From assembly GCF_010499265.1 (NCBI RefSeq), contig NZ_JAAGSC010000042.1, positions 10,389 through 74,388 of the forward strand: 64,000 bases of DNA. The letters run 5' to 3'. This document shows positions 34,186 through 43,436 of this stretch, piece by piece. Under the pieces are notes generated by a model that worked only from the letters and a program-made list of their open reading frames with translations, was not told where the DNA came from and did no database searches. This DNA comes from Wenzhouxiangella limi (lineage in GTDB: Bacteria > Pseudomonadota > Gammaproteobacteria > Xanthomonadales > Wenzhouxiangellaceae). The position numbers and the translations under genes were made by a program. Position 1 is the stretch's first letter. Each line of letters opens with the position of its first letter.

Positions 34186-34974
34186 CTAGCCGACTGAGTA
34201 CTTACTCGCGGAGGGCGAATTTAAGAGAATCTCTGGGTGCGGACCGTATTTGTTAAAATCGAATGGAATCACATCTAACTTAGCTTTAGTAACTGACCGT
34301 AATAATCGATTCTGAATTTCATCTATAGAAAACTCAGACTTAAAAATCGTCCTTCCAACCCAATCAATATATGGTTCTTTTGTACCTGATGCCAAATACC
34401 TTGACATATAAATGCGATAACTCAATTTCTCTGGCTTTTTGAGGTTATTTGCATGCACCCAAAACGCGCCGCCATAATTACGGCAGATTCTATTCTGCTT
34501 TATAACAACCGGATAGTCACCAAAATTATCAGTTCGTCTAAACTCGACAAGACCCCGCCGAAACAGATACAGCTCAGGACCGAACTCTGGCCTTTTCCGA
34601 GGCTGATGATTAATATCTCCAGATAAATTGGGGCCACTTAGAAGATAAGAATCAAATCGGTTGCCAATATCGGAAAACAACCGGCCGATGTGATCATACG
34701 CGATAAAATCCGCATCCCATCTAATGACCCACGGGTTACTCGCTTTCTCCTGTGCGAAATTCTTAAGGTCACCTAAGCTGCTTATCCCGTGCTGTTCATA
34801 GCAGTAGACCCTCACCTTTTCATTCTTTATACTTCTGACTCGATCAAGGGTATCATCGGTAGAGTTATCGTCAACGAAGACCACTTCCGAAACATATGGC
34901 AAGATTGATTGAATAGACTCATAAACCCACTCTTCTTCGTCAAAAGCCACTACCATCGCAGTTACCGGATACAT
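34186..34974 (-). CDS. GT2 family glycosyltransferase
   Basis: The product (262 residues from 34974) is a compact GT-A enzyme: VTAMVVAFDEEEWVYESIQS, VVFVDDNSTDDTLDRV and VIRWDADFIAYD, where DAD is the probable metal/UDP-sugar motif. I prefer the ATG at 34974 because GGAGAG precedes it; a TTG lies 15 bases upstream. This gene and the pyruvyltransferase upstream are distinctly AT-richer than the T2SS and RNase genes, suggesting recent transfer. It is probably the last gene of the minus operon. Donor and acceptor are unknown. Confidence 0.75.
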   Translation of the reverse strand: MYPVTAMVVAFDEEEWVYESIQSILPYVSEVVFVDDNSTDDTLDRVRSIKNEKVRVYCYEQHGISSLGDLKNFAQEKASNPWVIRWDADFIAYDHIGRLFSDIGNRFDSYLLSGPNLSGDINHQPRKRPEFGPELYLFRRGLVEFRRTDNFGDYPVVIKQNRICRNYGGAFWVHANNLKKPEKLSYRIYMSRYLASGTKEPYIDWVGRTIFKSEFSIDEIQNRLLRSVTKAKLDVIPFDFNKYGPHPEILLNSPSASKYSVG

Positions 34975-35073
34975 TGACTCTCTCCCCAAACCAGAAAAGT
35001 CTTCAATCAGCTAATACTTAGATTGTCGATCGCGACATATGCTGGTTGCAGTCGTTTAAATCAGATACATTTT

Positions 35074-35853
35074 TTAACTATTGATCCACGGACATACATC
35101 TAAGAGGTCGTTCGAATTAAAATTCACGGCGGTATATCGGTCCAGTAAGCGGCTTATTTGTGTTTCAATACCGCTATCATCAGATATAAGATAATCCAAA
35201 GAACGACCAACAGACGAGAGATAATCCATAAACTTAAAGCCGTTGCCTTGAACCTTCGTATTAAGATTTATCGCCACATTCGGTATCTGGAAAGAATCAG
35301 CGAAAACAATACCGTGTAATGAACTTGAAACAATCACTTCGCATTCCAGCATAGATGCGAGAAATTCCTCAACATTATCCGTTGAAACATCAAGCACTTT
35401 GCACGACCCCATGTCACGCAAACGCTGCCAAACTGGATTACTATGATCAACTTGGTGCGGAATAAGCCCATATTCGACCCTGGCAGATGGACGAGACCGA
35501 TAAAACTGACTCACCAACAAACCGGGATCGCCATAATTTTCCGGACATGAAGGAAAGCCGCCTTTCAAAAGCTTTTCGCGCGTCAAAGGGCCGCGCACCG
35601 CCAAAACATTCTTTATACTACTTGGAACCCTTGATCTCGCACTAATAAATCCAGCGCCCCAGACTGTAGATTGAGCATTTGCATACTCGAGAATTGAACC
35701 GGTCGCAACAATGTTGTCTAGTTGTTCGTGATGCGTGGACCTTGGAGCCCTCAGATCGTAAAATCTTGGACTGTTACCAGTCATTTTCCTATAGAGGTAA
35801 GGAGTGACATTGTCACCGACGTTCTTCCCCTTCCACCAAAAAAGATTACTCAT
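35074..35853 (-). CDS. Polysaccharide pyruvyl transferase family protein
   Basis: The product (259 residues from 35853) shows the PS_pyruv_trans pattern: LFWWKGKNVGDNVTPYLYRK at the start, VWGAGFIS and VLAVRGPLTREKLL, then NYGDPGLLVSQFY and VIVSSSLHGIVFADSFQIPN near the end. These enzymes (ExoV/CsaB type) put a pyruvate ketal on a sugar from phosphoenolpyruvate, adding negative charge to a glycan. GAGG seven bases before the ATG at 35853 decides the start. The 300 or so bases upstream, to 36165, are AT-rich and hold no gene that I can see. Some family members are glycosyltransferase-like, so the exact reaction is inferred. Confidence 0.8.
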   Translation of the reverse strand: MSNLFWWKGKNVGDNVTPYLYRKMTGNSPRFYDLRAPRSTHHEQLDNIVATGSILEYANAQSTVWGAGFISARSRVPSSIKNVLAVRGPLTREKLLKGGFPSCPENYGDPGLLVSQFYRSRPSARVEYGLIPHQVDHSNPVWQRLRDMGSCKVLDVSTDNVEEFLASMLECEVIVSSSLHGIVFADSFQIPNVAINLNTKVQGNGFKFMDYLSSVGRSLDYLISDDSGIETQISRLLDRYTAVNFNSNDLLDVCPWINS

Positions 35854-36165
35854 AGTAAGCCTCAACAGAAACTAAACTTCAAAATACAAAAACCAAAAAG
35901 ACAATTTAATTCTTTCGCTTAATGACACGACCACAACTGTAAACACCTTTGAAATAGGCACGAACCTTCGCCAAGTCGAAGCGACAGCGCGTCAAAATGC
36001 GTAATTCTTAACAAAATTGACTTTGACCCAAACCGCCTTGGTTCTAACTGACGCTATCGTGACATGACGGGGTAGAAAAATCCCGTTGCATATCTCAAAT
36101 ACGACCGGCATAACGAGCAGCAAGTTCTGGATCCCAATTACCACATAACCTAAGCCCATCCTATG

Positions 36166-37185
36166 TCACAGATCCGAAGCGGGGCCAGACTCTTTGAGAT
36201 CTTCCCACTGGAGAACAGACAAACACATATCGGAAAGCGACCTCCTGGGCCGCCACCGAGTATCCGCTTTGAGTCGCTCACCAGAAGCATAGACTTCCGC
36301 CGGATCACCAATACGCCGCTGTTCAAAGCGCAATGGAACTCTACTCCCCATTGCGGCTTCGAACCTAGTTACGATATCGATCACGCTATAGCCATGCCCC
36401 GTCCCGACATTATAGACGAGGAGTTTCGACGTTTTCTTGGAAGCCTCCAGTGCCTCTACGTGCGCTTCAGCTAGATCCATTATATGGATATAGTCTCGAA
36501 CACCGGTCCCATCGCGCGTCGGAAAGTCCTTCCCGAACACCGATAAAGCTTCTTGCTCTTTCTTGAGCACACGAACAATTTGAGCAACCAAGTTATGACT
36601 CTGTTCTTTAACAACTTCACCAAGAAATCCAGCCGGATGGGCTCCTACCGGGTTAAAATACCTGAGGATAACCCCACGCATATTGCTTCGGGTGGCAATA
36701 AAGGACGCAATGAGCTGCTCGGCCGCTAATTTTGTCTGCCCGTAGGGGTTTATGGGTTTAGTCTCTGTGAGCTCAGTAACTGGAAGTTCCGTTGGAATGC
36801 CATAGACAGCGGCCGTCGAACTGAATACAAATCGAGAAGCATGATACTTATCCATGCATTTGAGTAAACAAAGTGTTCCTTGGACATTGTTCTCCCAGTA
36901 TGCCAAGGGATCCCTGATGCTCTCAGGAACAGATTTATAGGCTGCAAAATGAATGACGCCATCAGGTCTGAAAGCTTCAAATACTCTTTCCAGCCCCTCT
37001 AAATTTAGAATGTCGTGCCTCCAAAATTTCGGCTTGACGCCTGTGGTCCTTCCTATAGCATCCAGAACGTCCTCTGAAGAGTTGGAGAGATCATCAACAA
37101 TCGCAAGCTCGTGGCCCTGGTTTATAAGTACTGTCGCAGTATGCGATCCGATGTAACCCAGCCCACCAGTGACTAAAACTTTCAA
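36166..37185 (-). CDS. galE: UDP-glucose/UDP-GlcNAc 4-epimerase, GalE/KfoA type
   Basis: A full-length 339-residue short-chain epimerase. The NAD-binding TGGLGYIGSH is at residues 7-16, then IHFAAYKSVPESI, FSSTAAVYG and the catalytic YGQTK (Y-x3-K), with ILRYFNPVGAHPAGFLGE later. It interconverts UDP-Glc/UDP-Gal and in some members UDP-GlcNAc/UDP-GalNAc. The start is a TTG overlapping the TGA of the KfoC-like gene (TTGA), so the two are translated together. In E. coli K4 the kfoA epimerase supplies UDP-GalNAc to KfoC, and the same job is likely here. Sugar specificity cannot be read with certainty. Confidence 0.9.
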   Translation of the reverse strand: MKVLVTGGLGYIGSHTATVLINQGHELAIVDDLSNSSEDVLDAIGRTTGVKPKFWRHDILNLEGLERVFEAFRPDGVIHFAAYKSVPESIRDPLAYWENNVQGTLCLLKCMDKYHASRFVFSSTAAVYGIPTELPVTELTETKPINPYGQTKLAAEQLIASFIATRSNMRGVILRYFNPVGAHPAGFLGEVVKEQSHNLVAQIVRVLKKEQEALSVFGKDFPTRDGTGVRDYIHIMDLAEAHVEALEASKKTSKLLVYNVGTGHGYSVIDIVTRFEAAMGSRVPLRFEQRRIGDPAEVYASGERLKADTRWRPRRSLSDMCLSVLQWEDLKESGPASDL

Positions 37186-39254
37186 TTAATTATCCCACCA
37201 GAGCCAACATTCTTGAAGCAATACTTCCGACATCCCGGATTCTCGGTGGATGCCGGCGCCACTTGAATCAGCTCGATTCCCTGACGATTCAGGGCGTTAT
37301 TGGCAGCAATAAAATGGTTCTCCTTCTGCAATTCAACCCGCTTGACCGACGTGTTATGCCCGTGCAAGCGACGGATATACGACCTAGTATTTATATGTTT
37401 AATCGGCGCAACTTCACTGAGTTTAAGATAAATATCGTAATCCACAGCGTTCTCCATTTCTTCAGAAAAGCCTTGCGTCATATGCCACGCTCTTGCGCTA
37501 AACATTCGAAAATGATGAACGATCATAGCAGTTGCCAGCTTTTCTCGGGAGAAAGCGGGCCAGTTATATCCTGGCGTCATCTCTCTAGTTGATGCGTCCT
37601 GATTCCAATTGCTCGTGTAGACCAGCCCCAGATTCGGATCATTTTCGAACTCGTGCAGGCATAATGCCACGGCGTCCGGGAGCAACAAATCATCCGAATC
37701 CAACTGACCGATGTAGTGGCCGCGACAGTTTCGGACGGCGGTATTTGACGCGGAACCAATGCCGCCATTTTTCTGGCTGACTATTCGGACACGTGGATTT
37801 TTTTCATACTGGTTTTGTAGAACCGTCAATGTTTCATCAGTTGAGCCGTCATCGCAGACCACAACTTCCAGATCGGTTACAGTTTGTGCCAGAGCACTGT
37901 TGACGCAGTCAACGATAAAGGCTTGCGCATTGAAGGCGGGGATGTATATGGACACCAACGGCCGACGCCGGATACGAGCATTCTCTATATTTGGGCTCCG
38001 TTTCCGATAGAAAATGGGGACTCTATCTTTCACCATCGGGATTGTGATGACCTTTCCTTGCTTACGGTCGATTTCATTTTCGCCGCCCGGCGGTTCCTGG
38101 TGATACGCAAGGCCCTCGGGCAGAGAGCGGAAAAAGCAGCCCTGCCGAAACAGACGATAGCCATACTCATTATCCTCACCGCCCCAGGCAGAGAAGTCTT
38201 CGTCGAACCCCCCAACCAATTCAACCCATTGACGCGAAAAAGCAACGTTCCCTCCGCTGAAATAACGAAAAGGATGAGTGCACAATCGTAGTTGCTCAGT
38301 GTGCTTGAAAGCTTCTAACCGCCAATCTACCGAAACCTCTCCATCCCGTTTTCCGGAGAGTTCATTTTTACTGAGTACTAACGGAACGGTTTCAAGGTAA
38401 TCGGGATCATTAAGAAAGTCGCTGACGTCCAAATCTCCAGTATCGATGTACTTCCTGGGGCCGATGAGCGCCCAGCGCCAACTCAATGACAATGCCTCGC
38501 AGTAGCTTTGTACCCAGCCTCTCGAAGGCGCCATATCGCAGTCTAGGATTGCAATCCAGTCGTGGCGGGCCGCACGAATGCCCAGGTTACGAGCGGCACA
38601 AAGCCTGTAGCCAGAATCGGGCTGACGCAGATATTTGACATCCAGCTTACTCTCGTAGCCTCTGACAACTCCTTCGATATCCACACTGCTGCCATCATCA
38701 ACCACTAGTACTTCGAAAACAAATTGGGTCTGCTGATGACAAAGACAGGCCAGCGTGATTGCAAGATGATGTGGCCGGTTGAAGGTCGGGATAATGACGC
38801 TCAGCCCTGTATCAGAGCGACGGATCTGTGAGTCCTTAAAGTGCCGTAGCATCCAGCAATAATCATTAGTTGATTCCGGCAGTGCGGGCAGCTCCAGACC
38901 ATCGGGCCAGTCGGAGGGTACTGTCTGGGGGTACTCCGAAACCTCTATGGGCTGGGAGGTGTTTTCCCACTGCTTTCGCAACTCCTGAATAAGCCGTCGT
39001 CGCTCGTCGTCGGAGAGCGCAGCCTTATTTGCATTGGACAAGAGTATTCGGGTAACGGGATCCATGACATCTACCGCAATCCCGGAAGAGTCAATACCCG
39101 ACTCCGATTGACCCAACCGCGCTCGACATTGGGCGATACTGTAATCCACCCATTCCACACCGGTTACAGCTTTGAATTCCTCATAAAGCTTGAGGGCGGC
39201 CCGATATTGGCCGGTTTCGAATAAGCGATGCGCTTCTGTCAGTGAGAGGGTCAT
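37182..39254 (-). CDS. Bifunctional glycosaminoglycan polymerase, KfoC/PmHAS-type
   Basis: 690 residues from the ATG at 39254, close to the length of E. coli K4 KfoC. The order of parts is as follows. There is an N-terminal helical segment (LFETGQYRAALKLYEEF), then LELPALPESTNDY. GT2 domain A1 has SVIIPTFNRPHHLAITLACL, AILDCDMAPS (DCD at 238-240) and WGGED at 357-361. GT2 domain A2 has LVSIYIPAFNAQAFIVDC and GQLDSDDLLL (DSD at 519-521). This is the architecture of class II hyaluronan and chondroitin synthases, which alternately add a HexNAc and GlcA. All key acidic motifs are intact. Coupling to an epimerase favours a chondroitin-like backbone. A UDP-glucose dehydrogenase is not in the window. 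Confidence 0.88.
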   Translation of the reverse strand: MTLSLTEAHRLFETGQYRAALKLYEEFKAVTGVEWVDYSIAQCRARLGQSESGIDSSGIAVDVMDPVTRILLSNANKAALSDDERRRLIQELRKQWENTSQPIEVSEYPQTVPSDWPDGLELPALPESTNDYCWMLRHFKDSQIRRSDTGLSVIIPTFNRPHHLAITLACLCHQQTQFVFEVLVVDDGSSVDIEGVVRGYESKLDVKYLRQPDSGYRLCAARNLGIRAARHDWIAILDCDMAPSRGWVQSYCEALSLSWRWALIGPRKYIDTGDLDVSDFLNDPDYLETVPLVLSKNELSGKRDGEVSVDWRLEAFKHTEQLRLCTHPFRYFSGGNVAFSRQWVELVGGFDEDFSAWGGEDNEYGYRLFRQGCFFRSLPEGLAYHQEPPGGENEIDRKQGKVITIPMVKDRVPIFYRKRSPNIENARIRRRPLVSIYIPAFNAQAFIVDCVNSALAQTVTDLEVVVCDDGSTDETLTVLQNQYEKNPRVRIVSQKNGGIGSASNTAVRNCRGHYIGQLDSDDLLLPDAVALCLHEFENDPNLGLVYTSNWNQDASTREMTPGYNWPAFSREKLATAMIVHHFRMFSARAWHMTQGFSEEMENAVDYDIYLKLSEVAPIKHINTRSYIRRLHGHNTSVKRVELQKENHFIAANNALNRQGIELIQVAPASTENPGCRKYCFKNVGSGGIIN

Positions 39255-39270
39255 AGACTGCCGGAGAGTA

Positions 39271-40167
39271 TTAGAGGGCCGCCTCCAACTCCACAACCCT
39301 GTGTAAGAAACTGTGTTTGGCGCGTACGAAAGCGGCGCTTTGCCGCGCACCAGCCAGCAGGGCCGGGTAGTCCAGCAGCATCTCGATCAAAGCTTGCCCG
39401 AACACGCCATCTTCTGCCTGAATAATACTACAACCTGTATCGATCAGGCCAGAGAGCCCTGGGTGGTGATCGGTCAGAACGGGCAATCCGCAGGCTAATG
39501 CATCAAAAATACGGTTGTTAACATAGCCATATTCACGCATATCAGGCCAATGGTCGTTAAGTGTGATACGGGCACTGCGGTATACATCGCCCAGTTTGGG
39601 ATTGGGTAGAGTTTCCAGCGTCAAGTGACGTTCCAGACCAGACGTATCCCAGCCAAAACCAATCAGTTCCAGACCAGGTAGACGCTCTGCCACTTCCGCA
39701 ACTATCGGCCTTTTCTGGCCACGACTATTGCCGATGAAAATAATGCCGCGTCGAGAGTCCGGCTGATTTTTCGGCGGTGGAAAGAATACTTCGGTATCCG
39801 TGCATTGCCATAGCGTCAAGATTTTACCGGGATGCCGCTCACTCAGTTTCTCGGCATGCAGTGCCGATGCAACGCAGACCAGATCGTAGTCCTCGACTTC
39901 TTCGTCACTGATGTCCTCGGGATGACTGATCACCCACAGGATATGTAGGGCTTGACGGTTGCTACTGGTTTTCTGATAGCGGTAGAGCCCCCGCAAAACG
40001 AGGACAATATCGCTGTAAGCACTGTCTTGCCAGTTAGTGTGGTACTGGACCTGGGCTTCGTGGCCACGGGCATGCAGGGCTTTGCACAGTGAACGACAAA
40101 ACCAGTAGTCACCCCACTTGAAGCGGTAGTCATTGGCCGGTGCAGGATTCTTGATCAACCAGCGCAT
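39271..40167 (-). CDS. GT-B glycosyltransferase (Glyco_trans_1_2 type)
   Basis: In this 298-residue product the N-terminal part reads IKNPAPANDYRFKWGDYWF. The C-terminal half has IIFIGNSRGQKRPIVAEVA, MREYGYVNNRIFDALACGLP and VLTDHHPGLSGLI, the donor-site pattern of CgeB/SpsB-like GT4 enzymes. It is shorter than most two-domain GT-B proteins, but both halves seem present. It lies between the degenerate GT2 gene (five bases) and the KfoC-like gene (the latter's start overlaps its end by 17 codons or less). It probably builds a primer, linker or side chain. Donor unknown. Confidence 0.7.
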   Translation of the reverse strand: MRWLIKNPAPANDYRFKWGDYWFCRSLCKALHARGHEAQVQYHTNWQDSAYSDIVLVLRGLYRYQKTSSNRQALHILWVISHPEDISDEEVEDYDLVCVASALHAEKLSERHPGKILTLWQCTDTEVFFPPPKNQPDSRRGIIFIGNSRGQKRPIVAEVAERLPGLELIGFGWDTSGLERHLTLETLPNPKLGDVYRSARITLNDHWPDMREYGYVNNRIFDALACGLPVLTDHHPGLSGLIDTGCSIIQAEDGVFGQALIEMLLDYPALLAGARQSAAFVRAKHSFLHRVVELEAAL

Positions 40168-40172
40168 TTTAG

Positions 40173-41624
40173 CTATCCGTGTTTGGTGATCATTTGGCGA
40201 TCAAGTGCGGCGAGCTCCATGGTGAAACGCTTAATAATTTCGCAGTGGGCCGGCAAGCACTGGCCCCGCTTCAAAATACGAGCCCTGAGCTGAAGTTGTT
40301 CTTCGAAGCCGTTATGCCGCGCATATGGATGCACGATGAGGGCTGGGCTTGCGCAAGGCGTGGTCGGATGCAATAGGGCCTTCAAAGTGTTTCGCACGAT
40401 CTCCTCTAACCGCCCGAGCCCGGTTGAGGGTGGATTGGCAGCCAACCAATTCGGATCAGGCGCTAACAAGGTCGGGGTCCGGTACCAGTCATAATGCAGC
40501 AAAGCAAGTGCATAGGGCATTGGCGAATCACCCATCACCAGCAGTGTATCCGGCGGATCATTAACCGTTTGTTCAGTTATTTGTTTCCAAGCAGTGCGCA
40601 GAGAGCCGGTCAACGCAATAAATGGCTCACCAGCATCTGGCGGCGAGGACGATTCCTGCAGCTTTGGACTATGCGTCTCGTCCCAGACCCAAGCTTGATA
40701 GATCAAGGCCTTTTTGAGGAGGAATTTCCAAGCGGCCAGATCAAGACCGGCGCCACATGCAAGTAGGGTGACGTCTTCATTGCAAGGCTTGATGTCGGCT
40801 TCTATAGGCGGATCCTGCGTTTCGGAGGCGACTTGCGCCAGCCCTTCAATCGTAATGGCATCGCGCTCGGGACTCTCCGGGCCGCAATTGCCCTCGACCA
40901 GGATTGCAGCATTGGGCCAATCATGTTTCATGTACCACTGTGCCAGCATCCGCGGCTGCGTCCACGGTCGAAACCCACCCAGGCAGGCTGATACCGCTGT
41001 TCTGACGCAGGTCTCCGACAATGAAGGTAGCTGTACCAACGACCATGACTGACTTTGCCCGACGTTGGGATCAGGGCATTCCCGGGTGGTAGTCATCCAG
41101 GCGCTGGGGTGGTGCTGAAATGTCTCCAGTCTTCTGACCAGGGCATCCGGTGCCATCGGGTGGGCCGGATCTATCCAGCAAAGAAACTCTCCGCGGGCAG
41201 ATCGCACACCGGCATTGAGGAAGTCAGCCGGATGCCGGCCCAGACAAGGCACTGATCTCACCCTGTCATCGTCAGTCGGCCAGGCGGTTGAATGTTCATC
41301 ACTGACTGCGGCATTCGTTACAACAAGCAGCTCCCAAAGTGGCCAGATCTGGTTTTGCATCTGGTCGATGGCTTCAGCAAGCTGCTGGCCTTGGGATAGA
41401 TCCGTCAGCACCAGGATGACGGAAAACACGGCGCCCTCTTCCCAGGCCAGTTGATTGTTTTGGTGACCCTGTGCTTGGCCAAGCGCTCGAAGGAGAAAGT
41501 GCCTTTGCTGCTTGTAGTCACGTAACTCGGCCTCGCAGACGTTGAGCTCCCCGAGCAAACGGTTGCGCATGGCGCGCCGGCTTTGCTCAAGCCGTGCTAC
41601 TGCCTTTTCGTCTGCTGAACTCAT
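40173..41624 (-). CDS. Degenerate GT2-like protein of unknown role
   Basis: A 483-residue protein starting with a helical stretch (AVARLEQSRRAMRNRLLGEL). A GT2-like fold follows: FSVILVLTDLSQGQQLAEAI, WELLVVTNAAVSD, FLNAGVRSARGEFLCWIDPA. The usual metal-binding D-x-D is replaced by IDPAH, so ordinary sugar transfer is doubtful. The C-terminal half (including LLVMGDSPMPYALALLHYD) is unrecognised. It sits directly after the FkbM/coiled-coil gene (24 bases), in the position the sulfotransferase gene takes in the other operon. It could be a scaffold or binding protein. Confidence 0.5.
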   Translation of the reverse strand: MSSADEKAVARLEQSRRAMRNRLLGELNVCEAELRDYKQQRHFLLRALGQAQGHQNNQLAWEEGAVFSVILVLTDLSQGQQLAEAIDQMQNQIWPLWELLVVTNAAVSDEHSTAWPTDDDRVRSVPCLGRHPADFLNAGVRSARGEFLCWIDPAHPMAPDALVRRLETFQHHPSAWMTTTRECPDPNVGQSQSWSLVQLPSLSETCVRTAVSACLGGFRPWTQPRMLAQWYMKHDWPNAAILVEGNCGPESPERDAITIEGLAQVASETQDPPIEADIKPCNEDVTLLACGAGLDLAAWKFLLKKALIYQAWVWDETHSPKLQESSSPPDAGEPFIALTGSLRTAWKQITEQTVNDPPDTLLVMGDSPMPYALALLHYDWYRTPTLLAPDPNWLAANPPSTGLGRLEEIVRNTLKALLHPTTPCASPALIVHPYARHNGFEEQLQLRARILKRGQCLPAHCEIIKRFTMELAALDRQMITKHG

Positions 41625-41648
41625 TGCTCTAACCCATAGTGCCCGGAC

Positions 41649-43436
41649 TTAAACGCCCGCATCAAGGGTGAACAGGGATGTGGCCGGGATGCCGGGCAAG
41701 GCACAATAATCCAAGGGCAGATGCCGCTCTTGAGCAGTCGCAGTCCAATGCTGATCCAAGCTCTCATCATCCCCATGAACAACGATCGTCAACGAGCAGC
41801 CGGGGAACGTATTCAGCATCAGCGTCAAAGCGGGTCCGGGCTCAAAGTCACCAGAACTGGCATCAATAAACGCCATAAGCCTTAGGGTTTTACCCTGGGT
41901 AGCTGCAGCAATCGATTCCAGTTTGCGCTGACAGGCGGGAAACAGCGGATGATTTCCCGAGGACGATGCCTGCTCAACCAGCGGTGAGTACTCGACCTCA
42001 ACCAGATGCTGTAGATCAAGTGCTTTGACCTGGCGACTAAGGCGATCACATGAGACCGAAACGTGCTCAAACGCAACTACGGGTGCCGGCAATAGCCTGG
42101 TCTGGTCTGGCTTATCGGGCTGTCTATCCTGACGCAGCGCCATTTCGCGGGCGTCGGAGGACGCGTTTTCTTCAGTCGACTGCTGTGCCTCATTGTGTGG
42201 CGACAGCTCTGAAAAGTCAGACCAGCGTTCCTTGATGGCATCAGCAAACAGCAGTGCGGCAGCCCCGCAGTCGAAGATCAGCACCAGTTCCGGGTCTGAC
42301 TCCTCAAGATGCTCAAGCAAAATGAGAGACAGGTTGGGCGGCAGCTGCGACTGAAAAACCGGCTCCAGCAAAAGGTGCCCGGATCCCAGCCGCGACTGCA
42401 GTGCAGCATAGGCTGTGATATCGCTGACCGAACTTTGGATACCTTGCAGAATGGCCTGGCGCATTTGGCCAAGGCTATCGCGTTGAACATCCAGCAGCCG
42501 CCGCATTTCGGCCAGTTCGTTGCGGTCTTGCAGTTGGGCCTCAAGAGACATAACGCGCGTTCGCTGTTCAGCAATTCTCGCCTGCATGATGTCTTGCTGA
42601 TGAACTGACTCCTGAAGCTCGCTTTCACGCTCCGAAAGCTGGGCTTCCAGCGACTTGATCTGCTCCTGCAAGGACGCCTTCTCGCGCCCAAGCTTCTCCT
42701 CGAGTTCACCTCGAGCCTGCTCAGACCGCTCCAGCTCCGCCGAGCGCTCCGAGAGCTGGCCCTCCAGCGCCTTCAGCTGCTCCTGCAAAGTTTCATTCTT
42801 TACGGCAAGCTGGTTAAGCGCGAGGTGGTAGCGGGGCCAGTCCTGGTCGGCATCATCCGGCACGCCGACGCGGCGATAACCCAAGGCCTCCAGTGACTGG
42901 AGTAACTTCGAGGCCGGCTCGGCGCCCTTATGCAAAGCCTCTAGTCCGGCCGCCAGAAATATGCGGCTAAACAGATGCTTATGGCTGGAGGCAGCAAGTT
43001 GATCGAGCACCTTGGCTTCTTCACCGGGCACATCGATCATTAACCAATTTTCCTGCTGCTCAGAAGGCTGCACGAGTGCAAGCAGGTCGGCCAAGGAGAG
43101 AGTTTCCACAACTTCCTCACCGACCACCTGAGCACCGGGCCAGACCTTTGCCAATTCCGGCGCATCTCTCAAACTGCTGAGCAAGGGATAGCTACAAAGC
43201 CGGAGTTTATCCCGGCCCGAATGATCCGACAACGCTGCCCCAATAACTTCGACACCTTCCATGTTCTCAGACTGTCGGAGGAGCTCTGGCAGAAACTCAG
43301 GATGCGGCTCCAACAGCACGATTCGTAAAGCACCCCGCTGCTGCCAAGTTTCCAGATCTTGACCGATCCCGGCGCCCAAATGGATGATGAGATCGGGCCC
43401 TGCCAGCTCGGCTGTCTCGCCTTCAAGCCAGTTCAT
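41649..43436 (-). CDS. FkbM-like methyltransferase domain plus coiled coil (copy 2)
   Basis: In this 595-residue product, residues 1-215 match copy 1 (7194-8531) motif by motif: LIIHLGAGIGQDLETWQQ, LLEPHPE, SYPLLSSLRD and MIDVPGEEAKVLDQL. A coiled coil (LKALEGQLSERSAELERSEQ and following heptads) then occupies residues 215-360 or so. Unlike copy 1 there is an extra C-terminal domain of about 230 residues (PNLSLILLEHLEESDPELVL through to CALPGIPATSLFTL) that I do not recognise. The ATG overlaps the upstream TGA (ATGA), so it is coupled to the sulfotransferase/coiled-coil fusion. The role may be capping or assembly of the glycan; unproven. Confidence 0.65.
   Translation of the reverse strand: MNWLEGETAELAGPDLIIHLGAGIGQDLETWQQRGALRIVLLEPHPEFLPELLRQSENMEGVEVIGAALSDHSGRDKLRLCSYPLLSSLRDAPELAKVWPGAQVVGEEVVETLSLADLLALVQPSEQQENWLMIDVPGEEAKVLDQLAASSHKHLFSRIFLAAGLEALHKGAEPASKLLQSLEALGYRRVGVPDDADQDWPRYHLALNQLAVKNETLQEQLKALEGQLSERSAELERSEQARGELEEKLGREKASLQEQIKSLEAQLSERESELQESVHQQDIMQARIAEQRTRVMSLEAQLQDRNELAEMRRLLDVQRDSLGQMRQAILQGIQSSVSDITAYAALQSRLGSGHLLLEPVFQSQLPPNLSLILLEHLEESDPELVLIFDCGAAALLFADAIKERWSDFSELSPHNEAQQSTEENASSDAREMALRQDRQPDKPDQTRLLPAPVVAFEHVSVSCDRLSRQVKALDLQHLVEVEYSPLVEQASSSGNHPLFPACQRKLESIAAATQGKTLRLMAFIDASSGDFEPGPALTLMLNTFPGCSLTIVVHGDDESLDQHWTATAQERHLPLDYCALPGIPATSLFTLDAGV

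Noticed and set aside
36066-36085. Hairpin ACGGG...CCCGT between galE and the pyruvyltransferase gene
   Set aside because: Only a five-base stem with a long loop and no T run, so too weak to call a terminator.
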